From contig CAVRLX010000016.1 of the NCBI GenBank assembly GCA_963721725.1, positions 124,001 to 188,000 on the forward strand: a stretch of DNA of 64,000 bases, given 5' to 3'. Below, in pieces: positions 52,921 through 62,184 of this stretch. The first letter of the stretch is position 1; every line of letters begins with the position of its first letter. The notes under the pieces were generated by a model. It was not told the DNA's origin. It saw only the letters and a program-made list of their open reading frames with translations, and did not search any database. A program made the translations under genes and the position numbers. This DNA is from RI-153 sp963721725 (GTDB lineage Bacteria > Chloroflexota > Anaerolineae > Caldilineales > Caldilineaceae).

Positions 52921-54558
52921 TCACCGTGTCACCGTCGGCACATATACCCGATTGGAACCGATATTTTCTGCCGAAATAGTCCCGAAATGCAAATTTAGAA
53001 TTGTCTGACTTTCGGGCAATTCAACAGTATACTCTCTCTGTGTGGTCAGGATAAGACGGCCGCTAGCTTCGGCGCTTACCTTATAGACACCTGCATAGAG
53101 ATTCTCCACCCGCCATTCACCGCTGCCATTGACAGAAGTTGTGGTAATCAACTTACCATCTAGTTGAGTGATGTGAATGGTAATTAGCGAATTCCCTGCT
53201 TTCTCATCAGAGGCCCACAGCCCATCCACGTTGGTATCTTCCCACACTGTGCCGCCCAACACACCTTTCGCCACGGGTTGGGGAGCGCCTGCTTCCAGCG
53301 CAGCCCCAGCATTTACACGGCCATGCCCAAACTCAGGATCGAAGCCCGGTGTGCCCAGATCGAGCGCTGTACTCTGCAAAAGAGTACGTACCTCGGCCAC
53401 AGTCCGATTGGGTTGCTGGCTGAAGAGGAGACCGGCGACACCGGCAATGTGAGGCGAGGCCATGCTGGTCCCGCTCATAAATGTATAGCCACCATAAAAA
53501 TTCGACAGATCATAAAAGGTGCTGAAAATGGCATAGCCCGGAGCCGAGATATCAATCCAGTCGCCATAGTTGCTCAGGCTCCAGCGTGAATCATCCTGGC
53601 GGGTGGCGCTGACCGCCATTACATTCTCCAACGCGGCGGGGTAGAAAGGCGTATTGGTGCGGCTATTGCCCGCCGCTGCAACGATGAGGACACCTTTCGC
53701 CACGGCGTAGTTGATGGAATCCTGGATGACCTGCGTATTGGAATTGCCACCCAGGCTCAAGTTAATGACCCGTGCGCCATTGTCGGCGGCATAGATGATC
53801 CCCGTTGCCACATTCGACCATGTTCCCACGTTGCCAGAATCCAACACTTTCACAGGCAGAATCGAGCAACTGGGGCAAATGCCAACACTGCCGATGCCAT
53901 TGTTGGCATTTGCCGAAATAATACCCGCTACGTGTGTCCCGTGACCGTGATCATCGGCGGGGTTGGCGTCGTTGTTGACGAAGTCATAGCCAGGCATAAT
54001 GCGGCCCGCCAAATCGGGATGTTCTGCATTGACGCCGCTATCTACAACCGCCACAATAATTTTCGACTGGCCCATGCTGAAACGCCACGCATTGGAAAGG
54101 CCGAGCAGTTGAGGCGCATAGACACGCTGAGTATTGTTATAGTCAGGATCATTGACCTGGACCGGAGACGGCGGGATGGTGCTCTGTGCGTAGCTTTCGT
54201 TTGCGGTTCTGGGTTCAGTTATGACCGGAATACCCCGAACAAATTCGTCAAGTTCAGCCGAAATTACAAATGGACTGCTTGCCCCCATTAACGGGTCTTG
54301 GCCCAGAGCAGGCGTATTAACGATTCGAATTTGGGCAGTGTTGATGGCATCGATCCACCGTACCATCACGCCGTTCATCTGGCGAATCACAGCATCCCGC
54401 TCGGCATCACTAACGTTGTCCACAAATTTGACCAGAATAGACTCTGAATCATCTTCCCCTGCATAGACTGGCACAAAGACCTGCATACCCAGCCACAAGA
54501 CAAGAGCCAGGATCATTACCAGAAATGTTTTTCTTACGCCTGTGGCAACGTTTACCAT
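52921..54558 (-). CDS. Subtilisin-family (S8) serine protease with C-terminal SdrD-B-like domain
   Basis: A 545-residue secreted protease. After a signal segment (TFLVMILALVLWLGMQVF) and an I9-like propeptide (SILVKFVDNVSDAERDAVIR), the S8 domain shows Asp in VAVVDSGVNAEHPDLAG, His in HGHGTHVAGIISANANN, and Ser in SGTSMASPHIAGVAGLLF. A C-terminal module (VWEDTNVDGLWASDEKAGNS) is typical of SdrD-B/prealbumin-like surface repeats. The ATG at 54558 has AGAGGTG 8 bases upstream; an earlier in-frame codon at 54606 is less likely. Acts outside the cell. Confidence 0.95.
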   Translation of the reverse strand: MVNVATGVRKTFLVMILALVLWLGMQVFVPVYAGEDDSESILVKFVDNVSDAERDAVIRQMNGVMVRWIDAINTAQIRIVNTPALGQDPLMGASSPFVISAELDEFVRGIPVITEPRTANESYAQSTIPPSPVQVNDPDYNNTQRVYAPQLLGLSNAWRFSMGQSKIIVAVVDSGVNAEHPDLAGRIMPGYDFVNNDANPADDHGHGTHVAGIISANANNGIGSVGICPSCSILPVKVLDSGNVGTWSNVATGIIYAADNGARVINLSLGGNSNTQVIQDSINYAVAKGVLIVAAAGNSRTNTPFYPAALENVMAVSATRQDDSRWSLSNYGDWIDISAPGYAIFSTFYDLSNFYGGYTFMSGTSMASPHIAGVAGLLFSQQPNRTVAEVRTLLQSTALDLGTPGFDPEFGHGRVNAGAALEAGAPQPVAKGVLGGTVWEDTNVDGLWASDEKAGNSLITIHITQLDGKLITTTSVNGSGEWRVENLYAGVYKVSAEASGRLILTTQREYTVELPESQTILNLHFGTISAENIGSNRVYVPTVTR

Positions 54559-54845
54559 TGAAACACCTCTAAGGTATAGGTAGAATGAGTCAAGCAACAG
54601 CGGCATTCAAATTTGTAATTAGAAGGGTTCTGAGGCAGAAATCTGCCGATGCTCTACCGTTTCTCAGCTTTGACGCATTTTTTACAACTCCGTTATGTAT
54701 ACCCTAAAAGAAAATGACGGTTGGCTCAATAGGTATGTGGGGGGGGTGATACCGGGATATGAGTCCTATCCGCCGTATCTTGTTTGCCCAAGAGAGGCCA
54801 GGGATGCTATACTCGCGGCCATTGTGCCGAATGAAAGGACACACG

Positions 54846-55235
54846 ATGTCGCAAGTAAACCGAATTTGTTCTCAGTGTGGCGGGAGTGTTGCGCTGCAAG
54901 CACGTTATTGTGGTGAGTGTGGGTATGATACCAGCCGGGGATTGCCTGTGCAGAGAAATTTGCTGCCGGCAACGGTGAGCAAAGCGGCGTTGCCGGTGGT
55001 GGTGGGGTTGGCTGGCTTTGTCCTGCGCACAGGCTGGAAACTGCTCCAGGCCCAGTTGACGCAGATGGCAAATCGTCCGCAAGCCTCCCACCTGCCTACA
55101 CGCTCTGTCGATGGGAATGTAGCCGCCCACCGATCGCATCGGACCATTCATATTCGTTCATGGTGGGCAGTGGGCGATGCTAACGGGGTCTGGCGCAAGG
55201 GCCACGAAGAACATACGATTGAGATTGACGAGTAG
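54846..55235 (+). CDS. Zinc-ribbon small membrane-associated protein
   Basis: A 129-residue protein. The N-terminus is a zinc ribbon with CSQCGG and CGECGY (two CxxC knuckles about 14 residues apart). A single hydrophobic segment (ALPVVVGLAGFVLRTGWKLL) follows, and the C-terminus is basic and then acidic. AAAGGA precedes the ATG at 54846. Such proteins are common in Chloroflexota; function unknown. A strong terminator follows. Confidence 0.75.
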   Translation: MSQVNRICSQCGGSVALQARYCGECGYDTSRGLPVQRNLLPATVSKAALPVVVGLAGFVLRTGWKLLQAQLTQMANRPQASHLPTRSVDGNVAAHRSHRTIHIRSWWAVGDANGVWRKGHEEHTIEIDE

Positions 55236-55258
55236 CCTTCAAGCCGCCTCCAGAAACC

Positions 55259-55296
55259 AAAAAGGCCGACTGTGCAATTGCACAGTCGGCCTTTTT
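55259..55296. terminator. Bidirectional intrinsic terminator
   Basis: A perfect stem AAAAAGGCCGACTGTGC with the 4-nt loop AATT, T-rich on both strands, between the zinc-ribbon gene (+) and HtrA gene (-). Confidence 0.92.
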
Positions 55297-55320
55297 ATAG
55301 GGAGAAACCCCAGTTTTAGA

Positions 55321-56649
55321 TTAGCGTTGGGGCTGCGAGGGCCGCGCCGTCAACGTCACGTTGATCTCTTGTTCATCGCCGTTGCGTAACACAGTCAGGG
55401 TGACGGTTTCGCCGGGGCTGGTATAACGCTCCAGATAGATGAGCAGATCATCAAAGCTGGTCACAGGCTGATTGTCAATGGCGATCACCAGATCGCCCCC
55501 ACTAGCCGTGGGGCAGATCCCGACCAGATTGGTCTCTACACTCTCGCTACCGCCGCGCAGCCCCGCCAGATCCGCCGGGGTATCGGGCAACACCGAAGCC
55601 ACATAGGCCCCGCGAATCTGGGGCGAAAAATCGAGCAGCTCGGCGCAGATCGGGCTATAGGTGCTGCCACTAATGCCGATGAACGAGTGTTCATACACAC
55701 CGTTGGCGACCAACGCCGGCACCACACGTTCCACAATGGAAACAGGAATGGCAAAGCCGATCCCCGTGTTATTCATCTCCGAGACGCGGATCTGGGCGTT
55801 GACGCCAATCACTTCGCCGCGCTCGTTGAGCAGCGGCCCGCCAGAATTGCCAGGGTTGATCATGGCGTCGGTCTGAATGGCCTGCGGAATACTGAAACTG
55901 GTGAGCGCAGGGATACTGCGGCCAATGGCGCTGACAATGCCGCTGGTGAGCGTGCCTTCAAAGCCAAAGGGGTTGCCGATGGCGGCCACGCGTGCGCCCA
56001 CTTCAATTTCGTCCATGTTACCCAGCGCCAACGGAACCAAATTGTAGCCTGTGGGATCGATCTTGAGCACGGCCAAATCACTGTGATCGTCGATGCCCAC
56101 CACTTCGGCAATCGTAATGGTTCCATCGCTAAACTTCACCTGGACACGGTCGGCCCCTTCCACCACATGCGCATTGGTCACAATATGCCCCTCCACATCC
56201 CACACAAAGCCGGATCCTTGTCCTTGCGGGATGAGGCTGTCGGGGTTAATCTGCGGCATGCCAGGGACGGTGGCGGGCGGTGTGCGCTCTGGGCTGGGGA
56301 TGACGAAGGGCTGATTACGCGAGAAATTTTCGCCGCTGGTCAGGGTTTCTACATTCACCACAGAGGGAGCCACCTGCTTATAGATGGCGGTGAGCACAGC
56401 CGTTTCATAATCCACTACGCCCGCAGGAATCTGAATGGGCGCAGGTGGGGCGGCGCGGGTGGGCAGCGCTCTGGGCATCGATTCTACACGTTCAACGGCA
56501 CGCGGCGACGCTGTGGAGGTTTGGGGCGTATCCATGAAAAAATAGGCTCCAACAACGAGAATGCCGCAAATTGCAAAGAGAGCGACAAACCCCAGCGCGC
56601 CCAGCACCAGCCACACAATTCGATTTTTTCTTCTATTCTGGTCAACCAT
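55321..56649 (-). CDS. htrA: HtrA/DegP-like trypsin-like serine protease with PDZ domain
   Basis: The 442-residue S1C protease has an N-terminal anchor (IVWLVLGALGFVALFAICGI). The protease domain shows His in VTNAHVVEGADRV, Asp in DHSDLAVLKI and Ser in NPGNSGGPLLNERG. A C-terminal PDZ domain follows (GAYVASVLPDTPADLAGLRG). It should degrade or refold damaged proteins at the cell surface. ATG 56649 has AAGGA 8 bases upstream. Confidence 0.96.
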   Translation of the reverse strand: MVDQNRRKNRIVWLVLGALGFVALFAICGILVVGAYFFMDTPQTSTASPRAVERVESMPRALPTRAAPPAPIQIPAGVVDYETAVLTAIYKQVAPSVVNVETLTSGENFSRNQPFVIPSPERTPPATVPGMPQINPDSLIPQGQGSGFVWDVEGHIVTNAHVVEGADRVQVKFSDGTITIAEVVGIDDHSDLAVLKIDPTGYNLVPLALGNMDEIEVGARVAAIGNPFGFEGTLTSGIVSAIGRSIPALTSFSIPQAIQTDAMINPGNSGGPLLNERGEVIGVNAQIRVSEMNNTGIGFAIPVSIVERVVPALVANGVYEHSFIGISGSTYSPICAELLDFSPQIRGAYVASVLPDTPADLAGLRGGSESVETNLVGICPTASGGDLVIAIDNQPVTSFDDLLIYLERYTSPGETVTLTVLRNGDEQEINVTLTARPSQPQR

Positions 56650-56740
56650 AAGACAATCCTTGATTTGGCGAAAAATCGCACAAAAAGAGACCGATACCAG
56701 GATGACCGGCATCGATCTCTTCTTTCTTGTTTATTCAGCG

Positions 56741-56805
56741 CAGCAGCACATAATGACACCTATCAAAGAGCAAAAACCGGTCCTTTGTGGCGTTGCTTGG
56801 TATAT
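56741..56805 (+). repeat. Second intergenic repeat family, copy 3
   Basis: Contains CGCAGCAGCACATAATGACA and GGTCCTTTGTGGCGTTGCTT, closely matching the minus strand of 10021-10085. It lies in the spacer upstream of HtrA (91 bp before its start, on the other strand sense). Confidence 0.6.
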
Positions 56806-56845
56806 TCACCGCACTGGTTACGTTGATAGCCACGCGTGCCGAGTC

Positions 56846-57148
56846 CTATAACTGTTCGTATGGGCGGCGGATTTCGCCTGCATAGAAGCCATTGCCCATT
56901 TGCTGTTTCATGCGCTTCTGGGCCTGGCTAATGCGCCAGCCCCATAGCGAAAGGGTTGTCCCCGCCATCAGCAGTAACCCAGCCACAATATAGGCCAGCA
57001 ATTCCGGCCACAGCCAGATTGCCAGCCCCATCAAGATCAGCGAAAGCCCCGGCGCAATCAAAAGCCAGCCGCCAAATCCGTTGGCGATGGTAGAGACCCG
57101 CCGACCATAGTTCCCGAAACGGACAAAGAAAGGTGAACCGTTATACAT
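56846..57148 (-). CDS. Small two-helix membrane protein
   Basis: A 100-residue product with two hydrophobic helices (FGGWLLIAPGLSLILMGLAI and LLAYIVAGLLLMAGTTLSLW) and a basic C-terminal tail. No family recognised. It lies 52 bp from the YugP-like gene on the same strand, so the two may be one transcript. Confidence 0.65.
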   Translation of the reverse strand: MYNGSPFFVRFGNYGRRVSTIANGFGGWLLIAPGLSLILMGLAIWLWPELLAYIVAGLLLMAGTTLSLWGWRISQAQKRMKQQMGNGFYAGEIRRPYEQL

Positions 57149-57200
57149 CGTTACTACCCCTTATCTATCTTTGGACAAGCCAAAGCAAATTCTCAAAACT

Positions 57201-57887
57201 TTAGTCACGTCGCCCCAACAGAATAAAGGCATAATAGAGCAGCGTAGAGACCGCTTGCAGCGCCGCCGCCACATACGTTAGCGCCGCTGCATCTAAGACA
57301 GCGCTGACGCCCTGAAGTTCCTGGGGAGCCAAGACGCCCTGAGAGACGAGGATCTCTTTGGCGCGCTTGCTGGCGTCAAATTCCACCGGCAAGGTCACCA
57401 GCGCGAAAACCGCCGTCGCCCCAAAGAGGATTAACCCTACCCAGGCCAACGGTCCGGCATTCAGAAAAAGCCCCACAAAAAAGATCACGGGGCCAAGCCA
57501 ACTGCCAATTTGCACGCTGGGCACCATAGCACTGCGCAAGGCCAGGGGGCCATAGTTATGTTTGTCTTGAAGCGCGTGACCGGCTTCATGCGCTGCCACG
57601 CCCACCGCGGCCAAACTGTTGCTGCGATAGACATCCGGGCTAAGGCGCAATGTCTTGCTGCGCGGATCGTAGTGATCGCTCAGGAATCCCTGCACTTGTT
57701 CCACAGCAACACTTTGCAGCCCATTGGCATCCAGAATCATACGCGCCGCCTGCGCACCGGCAATACCACGGCCAGAGGGAACCTTTGAATATTTACCAAA
57801 AGCCGAGCGAACCCGTGCTTGTGCCCAGAGGCCCAGCAAGAGGGCGGGCAGACCAAAAAGAATGTAAAGTCCATAACCAGCAAACAT
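57201..57887 (-). CDS. YugP-like zinc-dependent membrane protease
   Basis: The 228-residue protein has the DUF/YugP signatures: a leading helix (YGLYILFGLPALLLGLWAQ), GIAGAQAARMILDANGLQ, YDPRSKTLRLSPDVYRSN and the zinc motif HEAGHALQ, followed by three further helices. YugP proteins are membrane metallopeptidases of unassigned substrate. TTGGAGGAAAAC precedes the ATG at 57887. Confidence 0.9.
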   Translation of the reverse strand: MFAGYGLYILFGLPALLLGLWAQARVRSAFGKYSKVPSGRGIAGAQAARMILDANGLQSVAVEQVQGFLSDHYDPRSKTLRLSPDVYRSNSLAAVGVAAHEAGHALQDKHNYGPLALRSAMVPSVQIGSWLGPVIFFVGLFLNAGPLAWVGLILFGATAVFALVTLPVEFDASKRAKEILVSQGVLAPQELQGVSAVLDAAALTYVAAALQAVSTLLYYAFILLGRRD

Positions 57888-58016
57888 AGTTTTCCTCCAA
57901 GATAGATCAGTGGAAAAGAAGATGCAGATAAACACAACCAGTCGAACCGCTCCGCACCTACTATACCATACGAGAATAGTATAAAATCAGTTGCTTTCTG
58001 TACCGTTTGCGATTGA

Positions 58017-59648
58017 TTAGCGATCTGTTAGTCTGCGCCGAACCAAGCCCCAAATCAGGTACACTTCGGTATTACCCAGCAAAAAGCTACTCGACAGATA
58101 GACAATCAGGGCAATGGCCGTCCCCCCCAGCATGGCAACCCAGCCCAACGGCAACGGCTGCGTCCACACGGGGTGGCTGCCCAGCCAAAGGAGCCAGCCC
58201 CAAACCGCGCCGCCCATAAGAACAGCGGCGCTGACAATCCGGGCAGTGCTTGCCAGCACAGGTCGCCATGCAAGGCCAGGAAGAGAACGGCGCAAGAGTA
58301 TCACCATTACCAACGTCTCGATGATGGTGGCGACGCTGTTCGCCAGTGCCAGCCCGCCATACCCCAGGTCGTCGATCCACCAAAGGCTGAAGAGGATGTT
58401 CAGCCCCATCGCCCCGATGCCCACCACGACTGGCGTCAACGTGTTGTGCAACGCATAGAAGACGCGTACGAGAATTTCCAGGGCAGCATGGGCCACCAAC
58501 CCCACCGCATAAAATTGCAGCGCATAGGCTACGGTCAGCGTGCTCTCAGCATCAAAGCTGCCCCGCTGCAACAAGAGCTGAATCAGCGGCACACGCAACA
58601 CAAATAACCCCACCGCCGCGGGCACGGTCAAGAAAAGCACCATGCGCAGCGTGCGGGTCACGGTCTGATGCAAGCCAGCATGATCGTTGGCGGCAATCTG
58701 TGCCGAAAAGGTGGGGAAAGCAACGGTAGCGATGGCCTGGGCAAAGATGCCCTGGGGCAGCAACATAAGCAACCACGCATAGTTCAACGCGGCCAGACTC
58801 CCCGCGGCCAGTCCACTTGCCAAAATGGTATTGACCAAAAAGTTTAACTGTACAAAAAAGAGGCCAAGCACACGCGGGGCCATGAGTCGGCCCACCTCGC
58901 GCACATTTGCCTCGCGCCAAGTCAGGTCAAGAGAATAGGCCACCCTGGCCCGCATCAGCCCCGGCAGTTGAATGCCAAAATGGGCGAATGCCCCTACCAC
59001 AACGCCAATGACCAAACCATAGATGCCGAGCCGCGGACCCAGCAACCAAGCCCCGCTAATAATCGCCAAATTGTAGAGAACCGGAGCCAGGGCGGGCAGC
59101 GCAAATTGTTGTACGGCGTTGAGCGCGCCCATGATCAGCCCGCTGGCCCCAAAGATCACGGTGCTGATCAACATCCAGCGCATCAGCGTGGCCGTGGTCT
59201 CGGCTTGGGCAGCGTCGAAGCCCGGCGCAATAATCAGCGTCACCAGGGGATGGGCGAAGAGCGCAGCCAGCGCCGCCAGGCCCACCAATGCCAACGTCAC
59301 CAAGTTGAGCACACGGCTAAAAAGCCGCCATGCCGCCGCCTCTCCACGGTTTGTCAACACATGGGAAAAGGTGGGGATAAAGGCGCTGCCCAAGGCCCCG
59401 CCCGCCACCAGTTGAAAGAGCAGATCGGGCAGGCGAAACGCCGCCAAATAGGCGTCTAATTCGGCGCTGGTACCAAACTGCGCCCCAATGACAATCTCGC
59501 GCAGCAGGCCAGAGAGGCGGCTGGCGACAAAGAGCAGCATCACCGATAAGGCCGCGCCTGCCATGCCACGGGCGGGCGGGCGTTTGGGGGGATCGAGTGG
59601 TTGGGGAACGGGTGCGGCGTCTGGGGTGTACGTTGATTGGTGATCCAT
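58017..59648 (-). CDS. murJ: Lipid II flippase MurJ
   Basis: MurJ moves lipid-linked peptidoglycan precursor across the membrane. The 543-residue MATE/MOP protein has about 14 helices with SRLSGLLREIVIGAQFGTSA, DLLFQLVAGGALGSAFIPTF, and ALHNTLTPVVVGIGAMGLNI. The Arg-rich positions in the first helix region and in VRVFYALHNTLTP match MurJ. It is convergent with nothing; the next gene leftwards is YugP on the same strand. Confidence 0.95.
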   Translation of the reverse strand: MDHQSTYTPDAAPVPQPLDPPKRPPARGMAGAALSVMLLFVASRLSGLLREIVIGAQFGTSAELDAYLAAFRLPDLLFQLVAGGALGSAFIPTFSHVLTNRGEAAAWRLFSRVLNLVTLALVGLAALAALFAHPLVTLIIAPGFDAAQAETTATLMRWMLISTVIFGASGLIMGALNAVQQFALPALAPVLYNLAIISGAWLLGPRLGIYGLVIGVVVGAFAHFGIQLPGLMRARVAYSLDLTWREANVREVGRLMAPRVLGLFFVQLNFLVNTILASGLAAGSLAALNYAWLLMLLPQGIFAQAIATVAFPTFSAQIAANDHAGLHQTVTRTLRMVLFLTVPAAVGLFVLRVPLIQLLLQRGSFDAESTLTVAYALQFYAVGLVAHAALEILVRVFYALHNTLTPVVVGIGAMGLNILFSLWWIDDLGYGGLALANSVATIIETLVMVILLRRSLPGLAWRPVLASTARIVSAAVLMGGAVWGWLLWLGSHPVWTQPLPLGWVAMLGGTAIALIVYLSSSFLLGNTEVYLIWGLVRRRLTDR

Positions 59649-59777
59649 AGAGGGCCATTATAGTATGCTTTAGCACGCACCGCACATTGTGCCGGGATTT
59701 TTAGCGCAAGAACAGTTGTGCTAAAATCTCCCCTATACTCTCCATGACTATTATCTCTTTCAGCAAAGGATCTGAGG

Positions 59778-60539
59778 ATGTCTGCTTCCTACCTTGCCAT
59801 TAACGCTTGGCGCGAAATGCTGGCCCGCCTTTTTGATGCGACAATTGTCGAGTTCAATGTCAGCCCCGAATGGCTGATCAACCCGGCCACACGACGTCGG
59901 CTTAAATTGGATTACCTCTACCCAGAAGTGGGGATCGCCGTGCGAATTACCGGGTTGACGGCCAAAGGACAGCGCCGGCGCAGCGATTGGGAATCGATGG
60001 AAGATGAGCAGCGCGACCAAACCCGCGAAGAGATGTGCCGCGCCAACGGCATCCAGTTAATTGTGATCGATCCCTTTGAAGAGCCAGCCAAAAGTATGGA
60101 TAAGGTGTTGCGTATTCTCAGCCGCTCCAGTCGTCTATTGGCCGAAGGCGACGAGACGAAGAAGCGCAAACAGCGGGGTATGGACGTTTTGGGGAAGGCA
60201 CATCAGCGGGCCACTACGTTACACGGACGGCTGCTGAGAACGCCCGACCAAACAATTGCCACATTGGCGGAAAGCTGGCGAGATCGAGAGGCAGGCTTGG
60301 CAACGGAGTTGCAAAACGCCAGTCAACTGGCCCAGGTCACTCCATCGCCCGTGGCACTGAAAGTCATCTCGGCGCTGCAAACCGGCCAAAAGGTACGCCA
60401 CACAGCCTTTGGCGAGGGCGTGGTCACCGACGTACAAGGGGAAGGGCCAGAAGCTCAGATTACGATTCTGTTTGACGGCGAACGCGAGCGCATGTTTTTG
60501 CTCAAACTGATCACGGACAAATTGCAAGTTCTGTCGTGA
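59778..60539 (+). CDS. Nuclease-fold-like protein with PcrA/UvrD-type C-terminal Tudor domain
   Basis: A 253-residue product. The C-terminal 50 residues (KVRHTAFGEGVVTDVQGEGP then RMFLLKLITDKLQVL) match the RNA-polymerase-binding Tudor-like domain at the end of PcrA/UvrD helicases. The N-terminal part (LDYLYPEVGIAVRITGLTAK, then DEQRDQTREEMCRANGIQLI and VIDPFEEP) is reminiscent of PD-(D/E)XK or VSR-like nuclease folds with an acidic residue followed by a downstream core; catalytic residues are not certain. The centre is helical. No helicase domain is present. It may dock on RNA polymerase during DNA repair (inference). Confidence 0.6.
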   Translation: MSASYLAINAWREMLARLFDATIVEFNVSPEWLINPATRRRLKLDYLYPEVGIAVRITGLTAKGQRRRSDWESMEDEQRDQTREEMCRANGIQLIVIDPFEEPAKSMDKVLRILSRSSRLLAEGDETKKRKQRGMDVLGKAHQRATTLHGRLLRTPDQTIATLAESWRDREAGLATELQNASQLAQVTPSPVALKVISALQTGQKVRHTAFGEGVVTDVQGEGPEAQITILFDGERERMFLLKLITDKLQVLS

Positions 60540-60551
60540 ATTTGGCTCTGC

Positions 60552-60926
60552 TTAATTCACAACCTGGCCGTAATAGGTGGGCACAGTTGGAGTTTCTACC
60601 TGAGGAGTCGACTCCATGCGTAACAGGAGCGCAGCGGTCAGCCGGGTATTTTCTTCTACAGCTAACTGCAATTGAATGCTCTCGCCTGTGGCATACAATG
60701 ACAAAAAGCCGATGATGCCCGTTAAGACCAACATCAACCCGGCAATCACACCACCCGATTCCAACAACACCAGCCACTGTTCATCCAACAGCGATTGTTG
60801 TACCAACGAGCTGCTTAGACCTACGCCCAATGCCCCCAAAATTGAGAGCACAAGCACGATCCAGGCTATCACCTTGAAAAGGGTCGAAATCAGACGTAAC
60901 ACGCCAAATCTGGGGGGTACACTCAT
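60552..60926 (-). CDS. Two-helix membrane protein
   Basis: 124 residues: helices VIAWIVLVLSILGALGVGLS and GVIAGLMLVLTGIIGFLSLY, then a cytoplasmic tail with QLQLAVEENTRLTAALLLRM. No family recognised. Convergent with the Tudor-domain gene. Confidence 0.65.
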   Translation of the reverse strand: MSVPPRFGVLRLISTLFKVIAWIVLVLSILGALGVGLSSSLVQQSLLDEQWLVLLESGGVIAGLMLVLTGIIGFLSLYATGESIQLQLAVEENTRLTAALLLRMESTPQVETPTVPTYYGQVVN

Positions 60927-60981
60927 GTCTATTCACCTATTCTTGGTTTTATGAATACGGGAGGCGACTTAAACTCTCCGT

Positions 60982-61018
60982 GTGACTATACAGGTCTAGG
61001 GTGCGACGCACCTGTATC
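60982..61018. repeat. Shrunken copy E of the MITE-like element
   Basis: A 37-bp derivative: ACTATACAGGTCTAGGGTGC then GACGCACCTGTATC. It holds the element's outer end and half an arm, so the centre has been lost. ATACAGGT/ACCTGTAT can still pair. Confidence 0.55.
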
Positions 61019-61051
61019 TTCCCTCTCTGTATAAATCTCTGTGTAAAAAGT

Positions 61052-61081
61052 AAAATACCCCTGCAAAATTTGCAAGGGTAT
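61052..61081 (-). terminator. Intrinsic terminator of the FmdB-like gene
   Basis: On the minus strand ATACCC-TTGCA, a loop, TGCA-GGGGTAT and TTTTAC. One mismatch in the stem. Lies 30 bp after the stop. Confidence 0.75.
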
Positions 61082-61111
61082 CATTTCGGCTGTTGGGGTG
61101 GCTTCCCAGAT

Positions 61112-61480
61112 CTATGTGCTTTTAGGCGAGGGTTCGCTTTTAGCGGCGGGTTCGCTTTTGGGCGCAGGGTCACTCTTAGCGGGTGCACTTTCTGCCGTGC
61201 TCACCGCAGGTTCGCTCTTGGCGCTTTCGCCACTTTCTGAGGAACTCTCGGTCTTTTCCGGCTCTTTTGTCTCGCTGTTGCCATTGCCCTTCTTGGTCTC
61301 GCTCTTGCTATCGGTAATATACCAACCGCTGCCCTTAAAATGAATGGCGGGCTTGCTGAGACGGCGGCTCACAGTCTGGGCAGCACAAGCTGGGCAGACC
61401 GGATGGCTTTGCGCCGAAAAAGAAACAATCTTTTCAAATTCATGACCACACGCTTCACAAACAAATTCGTAGATAGGCAT
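61112..61480 (-). CDS. FmdB-type zinc ribbon protein with Ser/Lys/Glu-rich tail
   Basis: The first 40 residues (MPIYEFVCEACGHEFEKIVS, with CPAC downstream) are a FmdB/CxxC_CXXC_SSSS zinc ribbon, and AIHFKGSGWYITDSK follows the usual pattern. Residues 58-122 form a low-complexity acidic-basic tail (repeats of SEPA and KSEPS). FmdB-type proteins are putative regulators. A short MATE of translation is unneeded: the ATG at 61480 has GGAGG about 6 bases upstream. Confidence 0.85.
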   Translation of the reverse strand: MPIYEFVCEACGHEFEKIVSFSAQSHPVCPACAAQTVSRRLSKPAIHFKGSGWYITDSKSETKKGNGNSETKEPEKTESSSESGESAKSEPAVSTAESAPAKSDPAPKSEPAAKSEPSPKST

Positions 61481-61674
61481 CTACAACCTCCAAAGATTCA
61501 CCGGTATAATCCCGATATAAATAATCCCGATATAATATTGCCAAGACAACATGCCTGATTGTATCGTGCGGCTGTTTTGAACCGTGTATGTACACAAAGC
61601 ATCCTATCGAGTATACCGAACTCGTGGGTGACTGTCGAATTTTCTTACCACTTTCCCCAGATAGAAAGCGCACC

Positions 61675-62178
61675 ATGACTGAATCTCTTCCGCTCTATGT
61701 GAGCTACGAACCTGAAGGCATCTACCTTGTGGCTCCCTTTACCGGTCGCCGTCGTCTAATCCGTGGCTGGGGTGAAAATCCAGCCCACTATGTCAATATT
61801 CGCATAGCGGGTATGCCCCTCTATGGGCACAACGGGCTTGATTTTGAGATGTCGCCGAAAACGCCCATTCTCGCAACAGACAGTGGACAGGTTATCACCC
61901 TGGGCTATGATGAAGCGGGCTATGGTCGATTTATCAAAATTCGCCATCGCTGGGGCGAATCAGTATACGCACATCTACATGAATTTACTGTGGAGAGTGG
62001 TCAACATGTCGAGCGCAGCCAGCCCATTGGCATTGCTGGTGGTTCGGCTCATCGCCAAAAGCATCTTCATTTTTCCATTCGGATTGACCCCTATAACGAG
62101 GCAGATGGGTGGGGAGGCTATACGAATCCGTTACCCTTTTTAGAGCCTTCAAATTTGCTGCTCCCTCAACTCTCTTAA
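61675..62178 (+). CDS. M23-family peptidase (LytM-type)
   Basis: A 167-residue protein with an M23 fold: GHNGLDFEMSPKTPILATDS (first zinc ligand pair region), VITLGYDEAGYGRFIKIRHR, YAHLHEFTVESGQHVERSQP and the HLHFSI motif. No signal peptide, so it is unusual for a cell-wall enzyme and may act in the cytoplasm or be a non-exported relative. ATG 61675 is used; an earlier frame from 61588 is unlikely. Confidence 0.88.
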   Translation: MTESLPLYVSYEPEGIYLVAPFTGRRRLIRGWGENPAHYVNIRIAGMPLYGHNGLDFEMSPKTPILATDSGQVITLGYDEAGYGRFIKIRHRWGESVYAHLHEFTVESGQHVERSQPIGIAGGSAHRQKHLHFSIRIDPYNEADGWGGYTNPLPFLEPSNLLLPQLS

Positions 62179-62184
62179 AAGCAC

